From positions 62,001 through 126,000 of the IMG/VR virus record IMGVR_UViG_3300030004_000009: a stretch of 64,000 nt of DNA. One strand, written 5' to 3'. The position numbers were made by a program, and so were the translations under genes. Shown in pieces: positions 33,387 through 41,572 of this stretch. The notes beneath the pieces were generated by a model. That model was given only the letters and a program-made list of their open reading frames with translations. It was not told the origin of the DNA and did no database searches. The number at the start of each line of letters is the position of its first letter. The stretch's first letter is position 1. The DNA comes from a virus.

Positions 33387-33549
33387 AACGTCTCCTTAAT
33401 ATAGCTTGAATGTTTGGTTCAAGCTGTTTCTTAACTAATAATTCATCTCTTATTATAGCAGTCTCTTTTTCAGTTATGACAAAGTTACCAGTTGCACTAA
33501 TATCTATTCTACCACCTTCTTTAAGAACTACTAATATGTATTCTTCCAT
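33379..33549 (-). CDS. Hypothetical protein, 56 aa
   Basis: Starts MEEYILVVLKEGGRIDISAT and ends in basic LRRRYE. A short beta-rich N-terminal half and helical C-terminal half. It fills the gap between 33386 and 33551 and ends with the overlapping GAGTAA/ATGAG junction. Confidence 0.55.
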   Translation of the reverse strand: MEEYILVVLKEGGRIDISATGNFVITEKETAIIRDELLVKKQLEPNIQAILRRRYE

Positions 33550-33550
33550 T

Positions 33551-33808
33551 TTATAAATAGTTTAAAGGATTAAAACCGGTTTCAAGTTTAAAGTAATCAA
33601 ATACTTTAATAGCACTTTCATTACTAGTTATAGGTTGAAAATCTTTAGCACCTAATTTTACAATAAGTCCAGCATATTTAGGTAAATATTTACTTAAAGG
33701 AACTGTTTTACCCATTACTTTTTTAAGTTCTTCATTGTCAGCTATAAATAAACCTTCAAGTCTTATCTTATCTTCATAAGACCATTTATATCTATAGATA
33801 CTTCTCAT
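33551..33808 (-). CDS. Hypothetical protein, 85 aa
   Basis: Not recognised. Basic, opening MRSIYRYKWSYEDKI, with KLGAKDFQPITSNESAIKVF. ATGA overlap with the upstream gene. Confidence 0.55.
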   Translation of the reverse strand: MRSIYRYKWSYEDKIRLEGLFIADNEELKKVMGKTVPLSKYLPKYAGLIVKLGAKDFQPITSNESAIKVFDYFKLETGFNPLNYL

Positions 33809-34023
33809 CGATCAGATACAATTGGTGTATTGTAAATATAACCTTCACCTCTATAAAGCTCATAGGCTACTTGTGTATCATTAGCTACTTTAGCATCATT
33901 TTCACTTACCTTTGACTCCTTACTTAAAGCAAACTTAACTTCTTGAGTTTCACTATCACGCCATATAACTAATTGTTCTTCATTAAGACAAGCTATAATA
34001 TGTGTTAATTCTTGTTTAGTCAT
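33805..34023 (-). CDS. Hypothetical protein, 72 aa
   Basis: Not recognised. Helical N-terminus (MTKQELTHIIACLNEEQ) then polar. ATGA overlaps on both sides. Confidence 0.5.
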   Translation of the reverse strand: MTKQELTHIIACLNEEQLVIWRDSETQEVKFALSKESKVSENDAKVANDTQVAYELYRGEGYIYNTPIVSDR

Positions 34024-34787
34024 CTTATCCCAAGTAACTTGTTGATCATCATAGTCTTTTCAAAGGAATTTAGGAAATCTTTCTTATCATCAGTTATAAT
34101 CTGAGTAAAAGCATTATAGACATCAAACATTGATGCTTCTTCTGTTTTGGGAACATAGTAAGGAGATTCCTCTTGAAGATAGAGGCTCTTATAAGCTTCT
34201 ACAACTACATTAGGTGAAATCTTAACTGCTTGTACACCATTATAGTGATATTCTGTAAGTGAGTTGTGAACCCATGAACCTAAATTATTATGAATGCATT
34301 CTCTACCTATAAAAGTATCTTTAAGTTGCTTAATTTGACTTTCAAAGTTATTTGGAAGTTCAAGCATTTTTCGTCCATCAATACGTATTAATTCTCCTGG
34401 TTTTATTTCATTAACTTGTAACCATTGACTATTAAAGACACAAAGATTAGTACAAGCTTGATTTAAGTATCCTCTATATAATTTTGACACTGGTTTTCTA
34501 GTGTCTAATCCATATAAAAATCCTATGACTTCATCATGCTTCTCAATACAATGAGAAGCTGGAAGTACTGCCTCAATTAATACACGATTATAAGTTATAT
34601 CTTTGGTGTTAGTAATCGTCATCTGTTGAGGTAACTTAGCTTTGATCCTAAAGTCAGAAGTAAATTTACTCATTTGGTCAATAAAAGGCTGTACATAATC
34701 TTTAGTCGAGAGATACTCTCTCTTATTAATTGTAGTAGCTTTACCTTCAAGTAAAGCTTGTAGATTTATTTCGTCTTGCATTATCAT
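34020..34787 (-). CDS. Hypothetical protein, 255 aa
   Basis: No confident family. The C-terminal SMFDVYNAFTQIITDDKKDF and central DGRKMLELPN segments recall the arrangement of DUF932-type phage/plasmid proteins, but the match by eye is weak. No ATPase or nuclease motif. Confidence 0.55.
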   Translation of the reverse strand: MIMQDEINLQALLEGKATTINKREYLSTKDYVQPFIDQMSKFTSDFRIKAKLPQQMTITNTKDITYNRVLIEAVLPASHCIEKHDEVIGFLYGLDTRKPVSKLYRGYLNQACTNLCVFNSQWLQVNEIKPGELIRIDGRKMLELPNNFESQIKQLKDTFIGRECIHNNLGSWVHNSLTEYHYNGVQAVKISPNVVVEAYKSLYLQEESPYYVPKTEEASMFDVYNAFTQIITDDKKDFLNSFEKTMMINKLLGIR

Positions 34788-35663
34788 TTATACTGAAGTG
34801 TTAACTTCATTTTTACCATTATTATCTATAAAATCTTGCAAAGAAACATTTGAATAATTCTTCCATAACTCCTTACACTTAGTAACATTAGTACCAGTTA
34901 AAATATTTGTAGCACGTTGTATATCATCATATACCCAATCCCTAGATAAAATTAAGAGATCTTTATACTCAATAAATGTACCATTCTCAACAAGTTCTTC
35001 CCTTGCTCTTTTAACATATTGTGCAGCTTCTTTAGATAAAACCTTACTAACTTTAGAATCCTTGTGAATTATAAGTTTACCTTCTATATAAGTCCCTATT
35101 AGTTCACACTTCTTGATGCCTTTTAAGAAGAAACGAGAATCTTGTGGCTTACCAAATTGAGTTATTAAAAAGCGACCACTTGATGCTTGAGATATTATGT
35201 TAATAATAGTATCACCATAATTCTCACACTCTTCGCTTTCATCTTCATTTAAATTCCCTTTAGTTGGTACTACATCATTATCTACTATAATATTAGGAGA
35301 AATCCTAAATCTATTATAAAGCATATTCTCTATATGAGAAGCTTGAGAATCTCCAAAGGAATTGTCATTTGTAGTTATAATAAAAAGCTCTGTAAAGAAG
35401 TCTTTGTCTTTATCTTTTTTATGCTTATTAACCCTTTCAAGCACATTACCTGATTTCCCAACATACACTACTGTTTGTCCTAAATCATTAACACCTATTA
35501 GGATATAAACACCTGTGTTGTCTACATACTTTATATTTTCAAGGTTTGGTAAAAATTCTCTGAAAGTCCTTACTACTTGTATATATTTTAGGTAAATGTC
35601 ATTATATCTATATATTCCATCTGCGATAACAGAAGATTTTATTTTCTTTCCAAATTGGTGCAT
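34788..35663 (-). CDS. GIY-YIG nuclease with DUF4357-like C-terminus
   Basis: 291 aa. GVYILIGVNDLGQTVVYVGK (about 51-70) is the GIY...YVG core, followed by VLERVNKHKKDKD and a Glu in ASHIENMLYNRF. The C-terminal SRDWVYDDIQRATNILTG then ELWKNY resembles DUF4357, a domain frequently fused to GIY-YIG nucleases. Unlike the other GIY-YIG genes here it has no TAnnTTTG promoter directly upstream and does not break a recognised gene, so it may have another role. Confidence 0.8.
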   Translation of the reverse strand: MHQFGKKIKSSVIADGIYRYNDIYLKYIQVVRTFREFLPNLENIKYVDNTGVYILIGVNDLGQTVVYVGKSGNVLERVNKHKKDKDKDFFTELFIITTNDNSFGDSQASHIENMLYNRFRISPNIIVDNDVVPTKGNLNEDESEECENYGDTIINIISQASSGRFLITQFGKPQDSRFFLKGIKKCELIGTYIEGKLIIHKDSKVSKVLSKEAAQYVKRAREELVENGTFIEYKDLLILSRDWVYDDIQRATNILTGTNVTKCKELWKNYSNVSLQDFIDNNGKNEVNTSV

Positions 35664-35722
35664 TCATCATTCTTAACATAACCATATTTAAATCTAAACA
35701 TTAAGAATCTTTTTAAAAAAGA

Positions 35723-35750
35723 AAAGCTCTAATATTCCTATTAGAGCTTT
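35723..35750 (-). terminator. Strong intrinsic terminator
   Basis: Minus strand AAAGCTCTAAT, six-base loop, ATTAGAGCTTT, an 11-bp perfect stem followed by TTCTTTTTT. It ends the transcript of the gene at 35772-36329. Confidence 0.9.
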
Positions 35751-35771
35751 CTATATTATATGATGTGTTAA

Positions 35772-36329
35772 TTAAGCAGCATCACGTTCGTAACCAAATA
35801 CGATGTAAGTACCTAAAGTGGCAGCTGCTGATGGAGCATAGTCTATAATTGCAGCTACTGGTTGTCCTTCAGTTACAAGTTTAACTAAGCGTAATATAAC
35901 ACGAGCATCACGATGATCAGTTACATATTCTTTAGCTTTCTTTATACCAGCTGCTTTATCGTCTGCTATAAATACAATAGTACCAGTCTTACCTTTATCA
36001 TCACCACCTACTAAACCTTCGTAGAAACTAGTATATTTACGAGTACCTTCTGTTGGAATGTTGGTTTCTTTATAAGGCCTTTCACGAGTATCAGGAACAC
36101 CAGGTTCAACAGTTACTGTAAAACCAATTCCTTCAATACCTTTAACTTTTTTATTAATATATTCTTCAGCAAACGCTTTAAAATATGTTGATTTTGGATC
36201 TGGTGTTCCTTCTTTCTTCCATGCTTGTGTAGCATCATATTTTACATCTAAAAATTTTGCTAAACCTGATTTAGCAACTGCGTTTTCTTTGGTGTCGCCA
36301 CTGACTGACACGATTTTTAACTTACTCAT
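35772..36329 (-). CDS. Hypothetical protein, 185 aa, own transcription unit
   Basis: Not recognised. Starts MSKLKIVSVSGDTKENAV; beta-rich, with many Gly, Ala and Thr, and GKTGTIVFIADDKAAGIKK in the middle. It is framed by a consensus promoter at 36380-36411 and a strong terminator at 35723-35750, with a 50-nt leader, so it is likely made in large amounts alone. Possible DNA-binding or host-takeover factor; no motif decides. Confidence 0.7.
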   Translation of the reverse strand: MSKLKIVSVSGDTKENAVAKSGLAKFLDVKYDATQAWKKEGTPDPKSTYFKAFAEEYINKKVKGIEGIGFTVTVEPGVPDTRERPYKETNIPTEGTRKYTSFYEGLVGGDDKGKTGTIVFIADDKAAGIKKAKEYVTDHRDARVILRLVKLVTEGQPVAAIIDYAPSAAATLGTYIVFGYERDAA

Positions 36330-36379
36330 TTATTAGTTCTTATTATTTATTACTTTTACCTTGTATATCTTTAATAATA

Positions 36380-36411
36380 CAAAGGTAAGAAAAACATTTT
36401 GAATCTCCAAA
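36380..36411 (-). promoter_or_regulatory. Bacteroidota-type promoter
   Basis: Minus strand TTTG (36411-36408), 20 nt, TACCTTTG (36387-36380), with TAAAATAAA just upstream. It drives the isolated 185-aa gene and also forms the 3' end of the AAA+ ATPase region. Confidence 0.85.
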
Positions 36412-36417
36412 TTTATT

Positions 36418-37386
36418 TTACTTTTTTGTAAAGGTAAAACCCATTGTCTCATCTCTTTTTCTTAGGCGTTTAGATGTATTATTAATAACAGCTGCTGCTT
36501 GTTCATTAACCTTTTTCTTTGCCTTCTCATAATCTATATCTAAAAGCACTACAGCAACAAATAACTCTTTAATTTCAGCTAAACTAAAACCATCAGTACT
36601 ATTAGCCCATTTATGTGCAGTATCCTTATCTAATCCTTTAGCAATAAGATAAGCTTCTTTCTTTGCTGGAATGGGTTTACCAACCTCGATGTGTATATCT
36701 AAACGACCAGGACGAAGTAAGAGATCACTTAATTCATCATAATGATTGGTTGTAGCTATAACAAATTGATGATTTATAGCATCTGAACCAGCTAACCAAT
36801 TAAGAATTGTTCTTTCAACATTCTCATTCTGACAATAGGTATCGATATCTTCTATAATCACTATAACATCACGTTCTGGATCAGCTATACGTAAATTATC
36901 CTGCATAAATGATATATACCACATTAGTTCGTTAGTATTTGTAATTACAAATACTAAACCTCCACGTTTTACTAATTTCTGTGCTAATTGATCTATGATT
37001 GCTGTCTTTCCATTTCCTCCTGAACCATGTAATAAGCAACCACGAGAGTGAATGAAGTTATACTTTTTAAACTCTACTGCCTTACTCCAAAATTTCTCAG
37101 ATTCTGCAATTAGTTCGTCAATATGATTATCAGGTAAATCAAATAATTCATCAGCACTAATAGTAAAAACACTTGCGTGAAGGCCACCTCTATTATCTTG
37201 TGATAGAGCATACATACCAGGTTCTATTCGATCGACAGTTTCACTATCTTGAACCATTGCATATACACCCTCCTTACTCTTGAGCCACTTGTAATTACTC
37301 TTAACCCCTTCCTCTACATAAGCAGGTTGTCCTACATTATGTGGTGTATCTAACTCTATCATAAAAGCTAATGTTCCTTCATCCAT
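36418..37386 (-). CDS. AAA+ ATPase (BCS1/FtsH-like core)
   Basis: 322 aa. Walker A HGSGGNGKTA at about 121-130, Walker B VIVIIEDID, sensor-type FVIATTNHYDEL and the arginine finger LLRPGRLD, in the order of classical AAA+ remodelling ATPases. About 110 N-terminal residues form a separate domain. No protease or membrane segment. Might act as a chaperone in replication or with the vWA protein; not shown. Confidence 0.88.
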   Translation of the reverse strand: MDEGTLAFMIELDTPHNVGQPAYVEEGVKSNYKWLKSKEGVYAMVQDSETVDRIEPGMYALSQDNRGGLHASVFTISADELFDLPDNHIDELIAESEKFWSKAVEFKKYNFIHSRGCLLHGSGGNGKTAIIDQLAQKLVKRGGLVFVITNTNELMWYISFMQDNLRIADPERDVIVIIEDIDTYCQNENVERTILNWLAGSDAINHQFVIATTNHYDELSDLLLRPGRLDIHIEVGKPIPAKKEAYLIAKGLDKDTAHKWANSTDGFSLAEIKELFVAVVLLDIDYEKAKKKVNEQAAAVINNTSKRLRKRDETMGFTFTKK

Positions 37387-37389
37387 TAT

Positions 37390-37776
37390 TTAAAAGGGTA
37401 ACCATTCGTCTACTGTTCTTTTTATCTCTTTCATCATATCCTTAACTGTTGTTGCTCCATAAGTGTCAAACTTAGCATCATTACTTATTACAAGGTCACA
37501 ATGTAAAGCTATACTTTCATATATCTCTTTAGTTGTTTCTGTATCAACTTTACCACATGCGTTATTAAGTATAACTAATGGGGTAATTAGTTTTGGATCT
37601 TTCTTATCTTTTTCTGCTTTTGCTCGATATAACATAGTTAAATGAGACACTAATGAGATAAGACGCATTAAATCTTCTCCTTCTATGTTTGTACCAGGCA
37701 TTTTAACATAAGTTTCTAAAAACTCATATTTCTCATTATACGGTAACTCTGAAAACTTAAAAGGATATTCTATCAT
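37390..37776 (-). CDS. Hypothetical protein, 128 aa
   Basis: Not recognised. Helical and acidic, opening MIEYPFKFSELPYNEKYEF. ATGA overlap with the nuclease gene upstream suggests a shared operon. Confidence 0.55.
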   Translation of the reverse strand: MIEYPFKFSELPYNEKYEFLETYVKMPGTNIEGEDLMRLISLVSHLTMLYRAKAEKDKKDPKLITPLVILNNACGKVDTETTKEIYESIALHCDLVISNDAKFDTYGATTVKDMMKEIKRTVDEWLPF

Positions 37777-38933
37777 ATTTCTGTAACGCTATTAAAATCC
37801 ATTTCTACAAACTTATCAAAACCACGTAATTTATGATAAGATACACGTTTAAGTAAGTTTACAAACTCATCATAACCTGTTTTAATCCACTTATTACCAA
37901 CTTTAAAAGCATGACTCATGTGAGGTTTGTTAGTTTCCACTACAATCACATTAACAACGAATTTCCAGCTATTGTCAACTCCATGTACATGTTCAACGTA
38001 TTTCTTTAACATAAAGAGATATTGGGCGAATTGGCGATAATAATGATATGACTGAAACGATCCTTTCTCAAAGACATTGTAAGTATCGCCATTAACGTCA
38101 GTACGTTGTGTTGTGATACCAGGAAAAGTATTAAGTGGCTTTCCAGTAGTCTTTAAGTCATTAAGTGTTACTATTTTCCTTGTAAAATCTATAGACCAAT
38201 TATCAATTTTAGCCTTAAGTTTTAACCTTATAACTTCATTAAATAGAGGATCATCAAACTCTTCATTTGGAATAGAAGCTACAAACTCCATTATCATAAC
38301 ATCCTCATGATAGCTTACAATATCAACAGCTTCTCTGCAACCTAAATCATCTTCAATATAAGGTGGTGGAAAAAGCAGATCCATTAAGAGCTTGTTATGC
38401 TTTACACTACTGAGACAACCATCAAGTTTCTCTTTCTGTAATTCAGTAAGAACTATAGCTCCAGGTTGTTCATCCTGTATCTTTAAGAACTCAAGATACT
38501 CTTGACCTTTAGAAAGTACATCATCGTACTTCTTTTGAGTCATTTTGCCTTTATAGTAATCCTCTTCTTCACAAGCCATTGTGAGTGCAATTTGTTCACT
38601 ATAACCTTCATTTTTATATTTATAAAGTAAGTCACATATAGCACCTACTTTACCTGATGGTTTATCTACAGGACTAAGGAAATATTTATCTTTTTCAAGT
38701 ATCATCTGATGTACTGCGGATCCAAGTTCTAAAGCTGGAGATTTAGAGTCACTAGAGAAACCTTCAAGGAATCTTGTTGGTGCTCCCCCTTCTTCTGGAT
38801 TAATTAGCTTAAGTTGAGAATTACTTATAAAGTCACGATAGGCTGAGCCAAAGTATTCTTCATCGGGTACATTCTCAAGTCTAGTAGCAGTATCTGTTAA
38901 GAATTCAATTTGTATTTTACTTAAGTCGTACAA
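37773..38933 (-). CDS. PD-(D/E)XK exonuclease, RecE/RecB-like
   Basis: 386 aa. A SNSQLKLINPEEGG entry motif and LELGSAVHQMIL near residues 77-88, then KAKIDNWSID...TLNDLKTTGK, which is the D-x(n)-D-x-K nuclease core, followed by YHYYRQFAQYLFML, the Q-x3-Y helix. This is the layout of RecE and RecB C-terminal nucleases. With the Sak4-like ATPase and SSB it could form a recombination set. Confidence 0.8.
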   Translation of the reverse strand: MYDLSKIQIEFLTDTATRLENVPDEEYFGSAYRDFISNSQLKLINPEEGGAPTRFLEGFSSDSKSPALELGSAVHQMILEKDKYFLSPVDKPSGKVGAICDLLYKYKNEGYSEQIALTMACEEEDYYKGKMTQKKYDDVLSKGQEYLEFLKIQDEQPGAIVLTELQKEKLDGCLSSVKHNKLLMDLLFPPPYIEDDLGCREAVDIVSYHEDVMIMEFVASIPNEEFDDPLFNEVIRLKLKAKIDNWSIDFTRKIVTLNDLKTTGKPLNTFPGITTQRTDVNGDTYNVFEKGSFQSYHYYRQFAQYLFMLKKYVEHVHGVDNSWKFVVNVIVVETNKPHMSHAFKVGNKWIKTGYDEFVNLLKRVSYHKLRGFDKFVEMDFNSVTEI

Positions 38934-39098
38934 TTAATCTTCGTCTTCATCGTCAAAGTTATCATAATCTTCATCCATTACACGATCAAGAAATTCCTCC
39001 CAATCTTTGTCATCGTTATCATCCCAACCTTCTTCGAATGGATCAGTCGCTACATCCCTCTCAAATTGTTGTTTTGCTTTCAAATCTGTCTTACTCAT
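38934..39098 (-). CDS. Acidic micro-protein, 54 aa
   Basis: Starts MSKTDLKAKQQFERDV and ends in an almost purely acidic tail (DEDYDNFDDEDED). It directly abuts the nuclease gene. Such tails can mimic DNA or contact basic proteins. Confidence 0.55.
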   Translation of the reverse strand: MSKTDLKAKQQFERDVATDPFEEGWDDNDDKDWEEFLDRVMDEDYDNFDDEDED

Positions 39099-39104
39099 AT
39101 TGAT

Positions 39105-39305
39105 TTATTTACCCATAGCAACCTTAAGAGAGCTCTTAGCTGTTTCAAGTTCACTTATCTGGTCTGAACATATCTCATACTCTTTTTTGTAATTCTTAAG
39201 CTCAGCCTCAGCTTCATCAACTTTATCTTCTAATTGTTCTCCTAATCCATAAAGTTCTTCTAGTGCTGTTTCAACTAGATCAAGTGCGTCTTGTAATTCG
39301 TCCAT
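39105..39305 (-). CDS. Coiled-coil protein, 66 aa
   Basis: Continuous acidic coiled coil from MDELQDALDLVETALEEL onward with regular Leu/Ile spacing. First of a run of seven small helical genes (39105-40184). Function unknown. Confidence 0.6.
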   Translation of the reverse strand: MDELQDALDLVETALEELYGLGEQLEDKVDEAEAELKNYKKEYEICSDQISELETAKSSLKVAMGK

Positions 39306-39309
39306 TTTC

Positions 39310-39474
39310 TTATTGCCATTGTTTTATTAACTCTAAAGCATCTTCTAAATCTTCTTTCTCATCGCTATATTTCATATATAAATCACTATCTTCCTCATCA
39401 AGATCATTAATTAGATCATTAAGTTCAAATAAGCGATCGCTTAAACAATCATAAGCTAAACTTACTGCTGTCAT
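39310..39474 (-). CDS. Small helical protein, 54 aa (type B)
   Basis: Starts MTAVSLAYDCLSDRLFELND; acidic, ends LEDALELIKQWQ. The shape (short helix, acidic turn, helix ending DL..AL..L) recurs in the neighbours at 39471-39638 and 39814-39990. Confidence 0.5.
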   Translation of the reverse strand: MTAVSLAYDCLSDRLFELNDLINDLDEEDSDLYMKYSDEKEDLEDALELIKQWQ

Positions 39475-39638
39475 TTATAATCTTTTAGATAGTTTAATGC
39501 TGTTTTTAAATCTGCAACTTCATTTTCATATTCAATAGCCTCTTCACCATCTTGATAATCAGTCATATCAACTAATTGTTGTGCAAATTTTACTCGTTCT
39601 TCTATAAGATCTATAGCTTGTTTAATTAAGTAACCCAT
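39471..39638 (-). CDS. Small helical protein, 55 aa (type B)
   Basis: MGYLIKQAIDLIEERVKFAQ at the start and EYENEVADLKTALNYLKDYK at the end. Resembles the 58-aa protein at 39814-39990 (M.Y.IK..ID, then EI/VADL...L..L). ATGA and TAATG junctions on each side. Confidence 0.5.
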   Translation of the reverse strand: MGYLIKQAIDLIEERVKFAQQLVDMTDYQDGEEAIEYENEVADLKTALNYLKDYK

Positions 39639-39814
39639 TAGTAAATATTACTTAAAGTTTCCTCTAAATTAGCAATCTCATCTAAATCTCCAAGTAAGTC
39701 TTGAATGCTTTCATCTTTCTCATGCCTCTCAGCAGTAATTATTATACGTTTATAAACTCCGTCTTTAGCTGTCTTTACTATATCACTTATAGCATCAATA
39801 TATTTCTGTTCCAT
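39638..39814 (-). CDS. Small helical protein, 58 aa (type A)
   Basis: Start ATG 39814 (MEQKYIDAISDIVKTAKDG). Clearly similar to the protein at 39987-40184: both have Y.DAI..I/VLK.A...VY/LY..I......E...D..I/VQ.L..D...I/L. Indicates duplication of an A-B gene pair. Confidence 0.55.
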   Translation of the reverse strand: MEQKYIDAISDIVKTAKDGVYKRIIITAERHEKDESIQDLLGDLDEIANLEETLSNIY

Positions 39815-39990
39815 TATACCCAATTATTTAGAAGCCTTACTACTTCAGTTAAATCATCTATTTCTTCTTCAACATTACCCCATTGATCTCCATCTGGATC
39901 GGTTTGCTCATTATATCCCTCTTGTTCTTCTTTAAGAATATAAATACGTCCTCTTAATTGATCAATTATACTTTTAATTTGATAGCTCAT
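39814..39990 (-). CDS. Small helical protein, 58 aa (type B)
   Basis: MSYQIKSIIDQLRGRIYILK start, GDQWGNVEEEIDDLTEVVRL end. Paralogue-like to 39471-39638. Overlaps both neighbours by one to four bases. Confidence 0.5.
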   Translation of the reverse strand: MSYQIKSIIDQLRGRIYILKEEQEGYNEQTDPDGDQWGNVEEEIDDLTEVVRLLNNWV

Positions 39991-40184
39991 ATAACATCAT
40001 TCATTCGTCTTATAATATCTTGATAATCATCAAGTGTACGTATATCTTCAATTAAGCCTTGTACATCATCAATATCGAGTTCTTCTCTTTGAACTACATA
40101 AACTATCGAATTATAAAGAGCATTTCTAGCTATTTTCAAAACATTATTAATAGCATCTTCATATTGTTCTTTTTCGTCCATCAC
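39987..40184 (-). CDS. Small helical protein, 65 aa (type A)
   Basis: MDEKEQYEDAINNVLKIARN start, ending DDYQDIIRRMNDVI. The upstream member of the A-B-A-B array. ATGs at 40184 and 40181 are both possible. Confidence 0.55.
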   Translation of the reverse strand: MMDEKEQYEDAINNVLKIARNALYNSIVYVVQREELDIDDVQGLIEDIRTLDDYQDIIRRMNDVI

Positions 40185-41311
40185 CTTATTATATTTTTTA
40201 ATTTTAAATCATAAATCCTTCTATAGCCAACATTATAAAATAAATTATGTGGTGCTGACATTAAAAAGCTACAGATACCTGCTGATTGAACTTCTGAAAA
40301 ATTAGAAAATCTATCATCTATAAAGAATTCAGTACCTATTGATTTAAGAACTTCTACTTTTGAAGTATCAAATGGTACATGATAAACAGGACGACATGGA
40401 AGTTCATTCTTTTCTAACCATTCTTGAGTCCATTCAACTGGAATACTCCTTGAAGATACATATGCATGAGGTACAAAGTCTGGTTTACGTATTACTGGTA
40501 AAGATAACCAAAACTCTTTATTCTTAGCTAATTCATCAAGTTCACTAGTAAATCCATAGCGTGAATCCCAATAAGTTGACTGTATATCCTTACCTGTGAA
40601 ATCCTTATAGCCCTGAGCCCAACCACATACTACTTCATCAATATCTAGGACTACTTTTGGAAGTTTCAAATAACTTTTAATACGATCATCAAATTGAGGA
40701 TTTGACTTATAGTAATCAACTAATATCATAGCGTTCCATATGACTGCTGTCATGTGAAATGCTCTAGAATGATTTTTACAATCTCCTGCTATACATCCAG
40801 GACAGTCTTTGTCGTAATCGTAATCTTCTCCAGCACGATATGCTTCTAAATGACGTATTAAAGAGTCTGCTACATCACTCCACGGATGTCCTTTTTTCCA
40901 ATTATTTGGTGCGTACTTCTTAGCCCCATATGTAAACAATTTAGCCAATTGTTCTAATGGATAAGGTGGAATTAGGTCGTATCGCAACTTCCCTTCATTG
41001 AAACGGTCTGCTCTTGCTGGTTCTTGTGTTAATTCACCTTTTTTAAACTTATAGAATTCTGGTAAAGGATCTGGTTTAGAAACTTCTTCTAATGGGTCAG
41101 ACTTTAACTCTTTATTCTTTGTTTTAAATTGCATATCAAATAAATCATCTCCTTTAGTACATTGTTGAGGCCATAATTCACTTTTAAGTTGTGTCTTTAA
41201 AGCTTCATTCTGTAATTGCATTACTGTCTTTCTTGGAGTATACCAATGAGGAGTTGTAGTCTGTTGATTTGAAGCACAATTATTTGCTTGATTCTTTTCT
41301 TTTTCTAACAT
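40181..41311 (-). CDS. dATP/dGTP diphosphohydrolase-like fused to HAD nucleotidase
   Basis: 376 aa with three parts. Residues 1-95 are polar and low-complexity. Residues about 98-205 (RADRFNEGKLRYDLIPPYPL, FTYGAKKYAPNNW, HMTAVIWNAMILVDYY) match the phage MazG-like dATP/dGTP diphosphohydrolase (DUF5664) family. Residues about 218-376 are a HAD domain starting VVLDIDEVVCGW and including FFIDDRF. The fusion would convert dNTP to dNMP and then to nucleoside, or sense them. A related HAD protein is at 14403-14858. Confidence 0.75.
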   Translation of the reverse strand: MLEKEKNQANNCASNQQTTTPHWYTPRKTVMQLQNEALKTQLKSELWPQQCTKGDDLFDMQFKTKNKELKSDPLEEVSKPDPLPEFYKFKKGELTQEPARADRFNEGKLRYDLIPPYPLEQLAKLFTYGAKKYAPNNWKKGHPWSDVADSLIRHLEAYRAGEDYDYDKDCPGCIAGDCKNHSRAFHMTAVIWNAMILVDYYKSNPQFDDRIKSYLKLPKVVLDIDEVVCGWAQGYKDFTGKDIQSTYWDSRYGFTSELDELAKNKEFWLSLPVIRKPDFVPHAYVSSRSIPVEWTQEWLEKNELPCRPVYHVPFDTSKVEVLKSIGTEFFIDDRFSNFSEVQSAGICSFLMSAPHNLFYNVGYRRIYDLKLKNIIR

Positions 41312-41331
41312 GTTCCTTACTCATTATAAGG

Positions 41332-41535
41332 TTAACTTAATACATCTATTTCATAAAGAGCTCTCTCCAAACCATCAAAAAAACCAATGTCTTCACTTTC
41401 ATCTTCATCTATCACAACAGATAAAGCTTCGGATAGATCATCTAAAGCTAAAGTGTAAGCCATTTCCATTAATGCGAGTACTTTCACACCTTGATTGTGA
41501 TTTATTATTTCTTGTAATCTTTGTTGTTTAGTCAT
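41332..41535 (-). CDS. Hypothetical protein, 67 aa
   Basis: Not recognised. Helical and acidic (MTKQQRLQEIINHNQGVKVL). It lies just after the terminator at 41549-41572 and before the fusion enzyme. Confidence 0.5.
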   Translation of the reverse strand: MTKQQRLQEIINHNQGVKVLALMEMAYTLALDDLSEALSVVIDEDESEDIGFFDGLERALYEIDVLS

Positions 41536-41548
41536 AATTTTAAATGAA

Positions 41549-41572
41549 AAGAGAGACTATTTAGTCTCTCTT
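41549..41572 (-). terminator. Intrinsic terminator overlapping the RusA-like stop
   Basis: AAGAGAGACTA, two-base loop, TAGTCTCTCTT, an 11-bp perfect stem followed by TTTT on the minus strand. The ascending arm includes the last codons and stop of the resolvase gene. Confidence 0.85.

Noticed and set aside
40181-41311. Idea that the phage uses a 2-aminoadenine (Z) genome
   Set aside because: A dATP/dGTP diphosphohydrolase-like domain is present, but no PurZ-like adenylosuccinate synthetase or DatZ is in the window.
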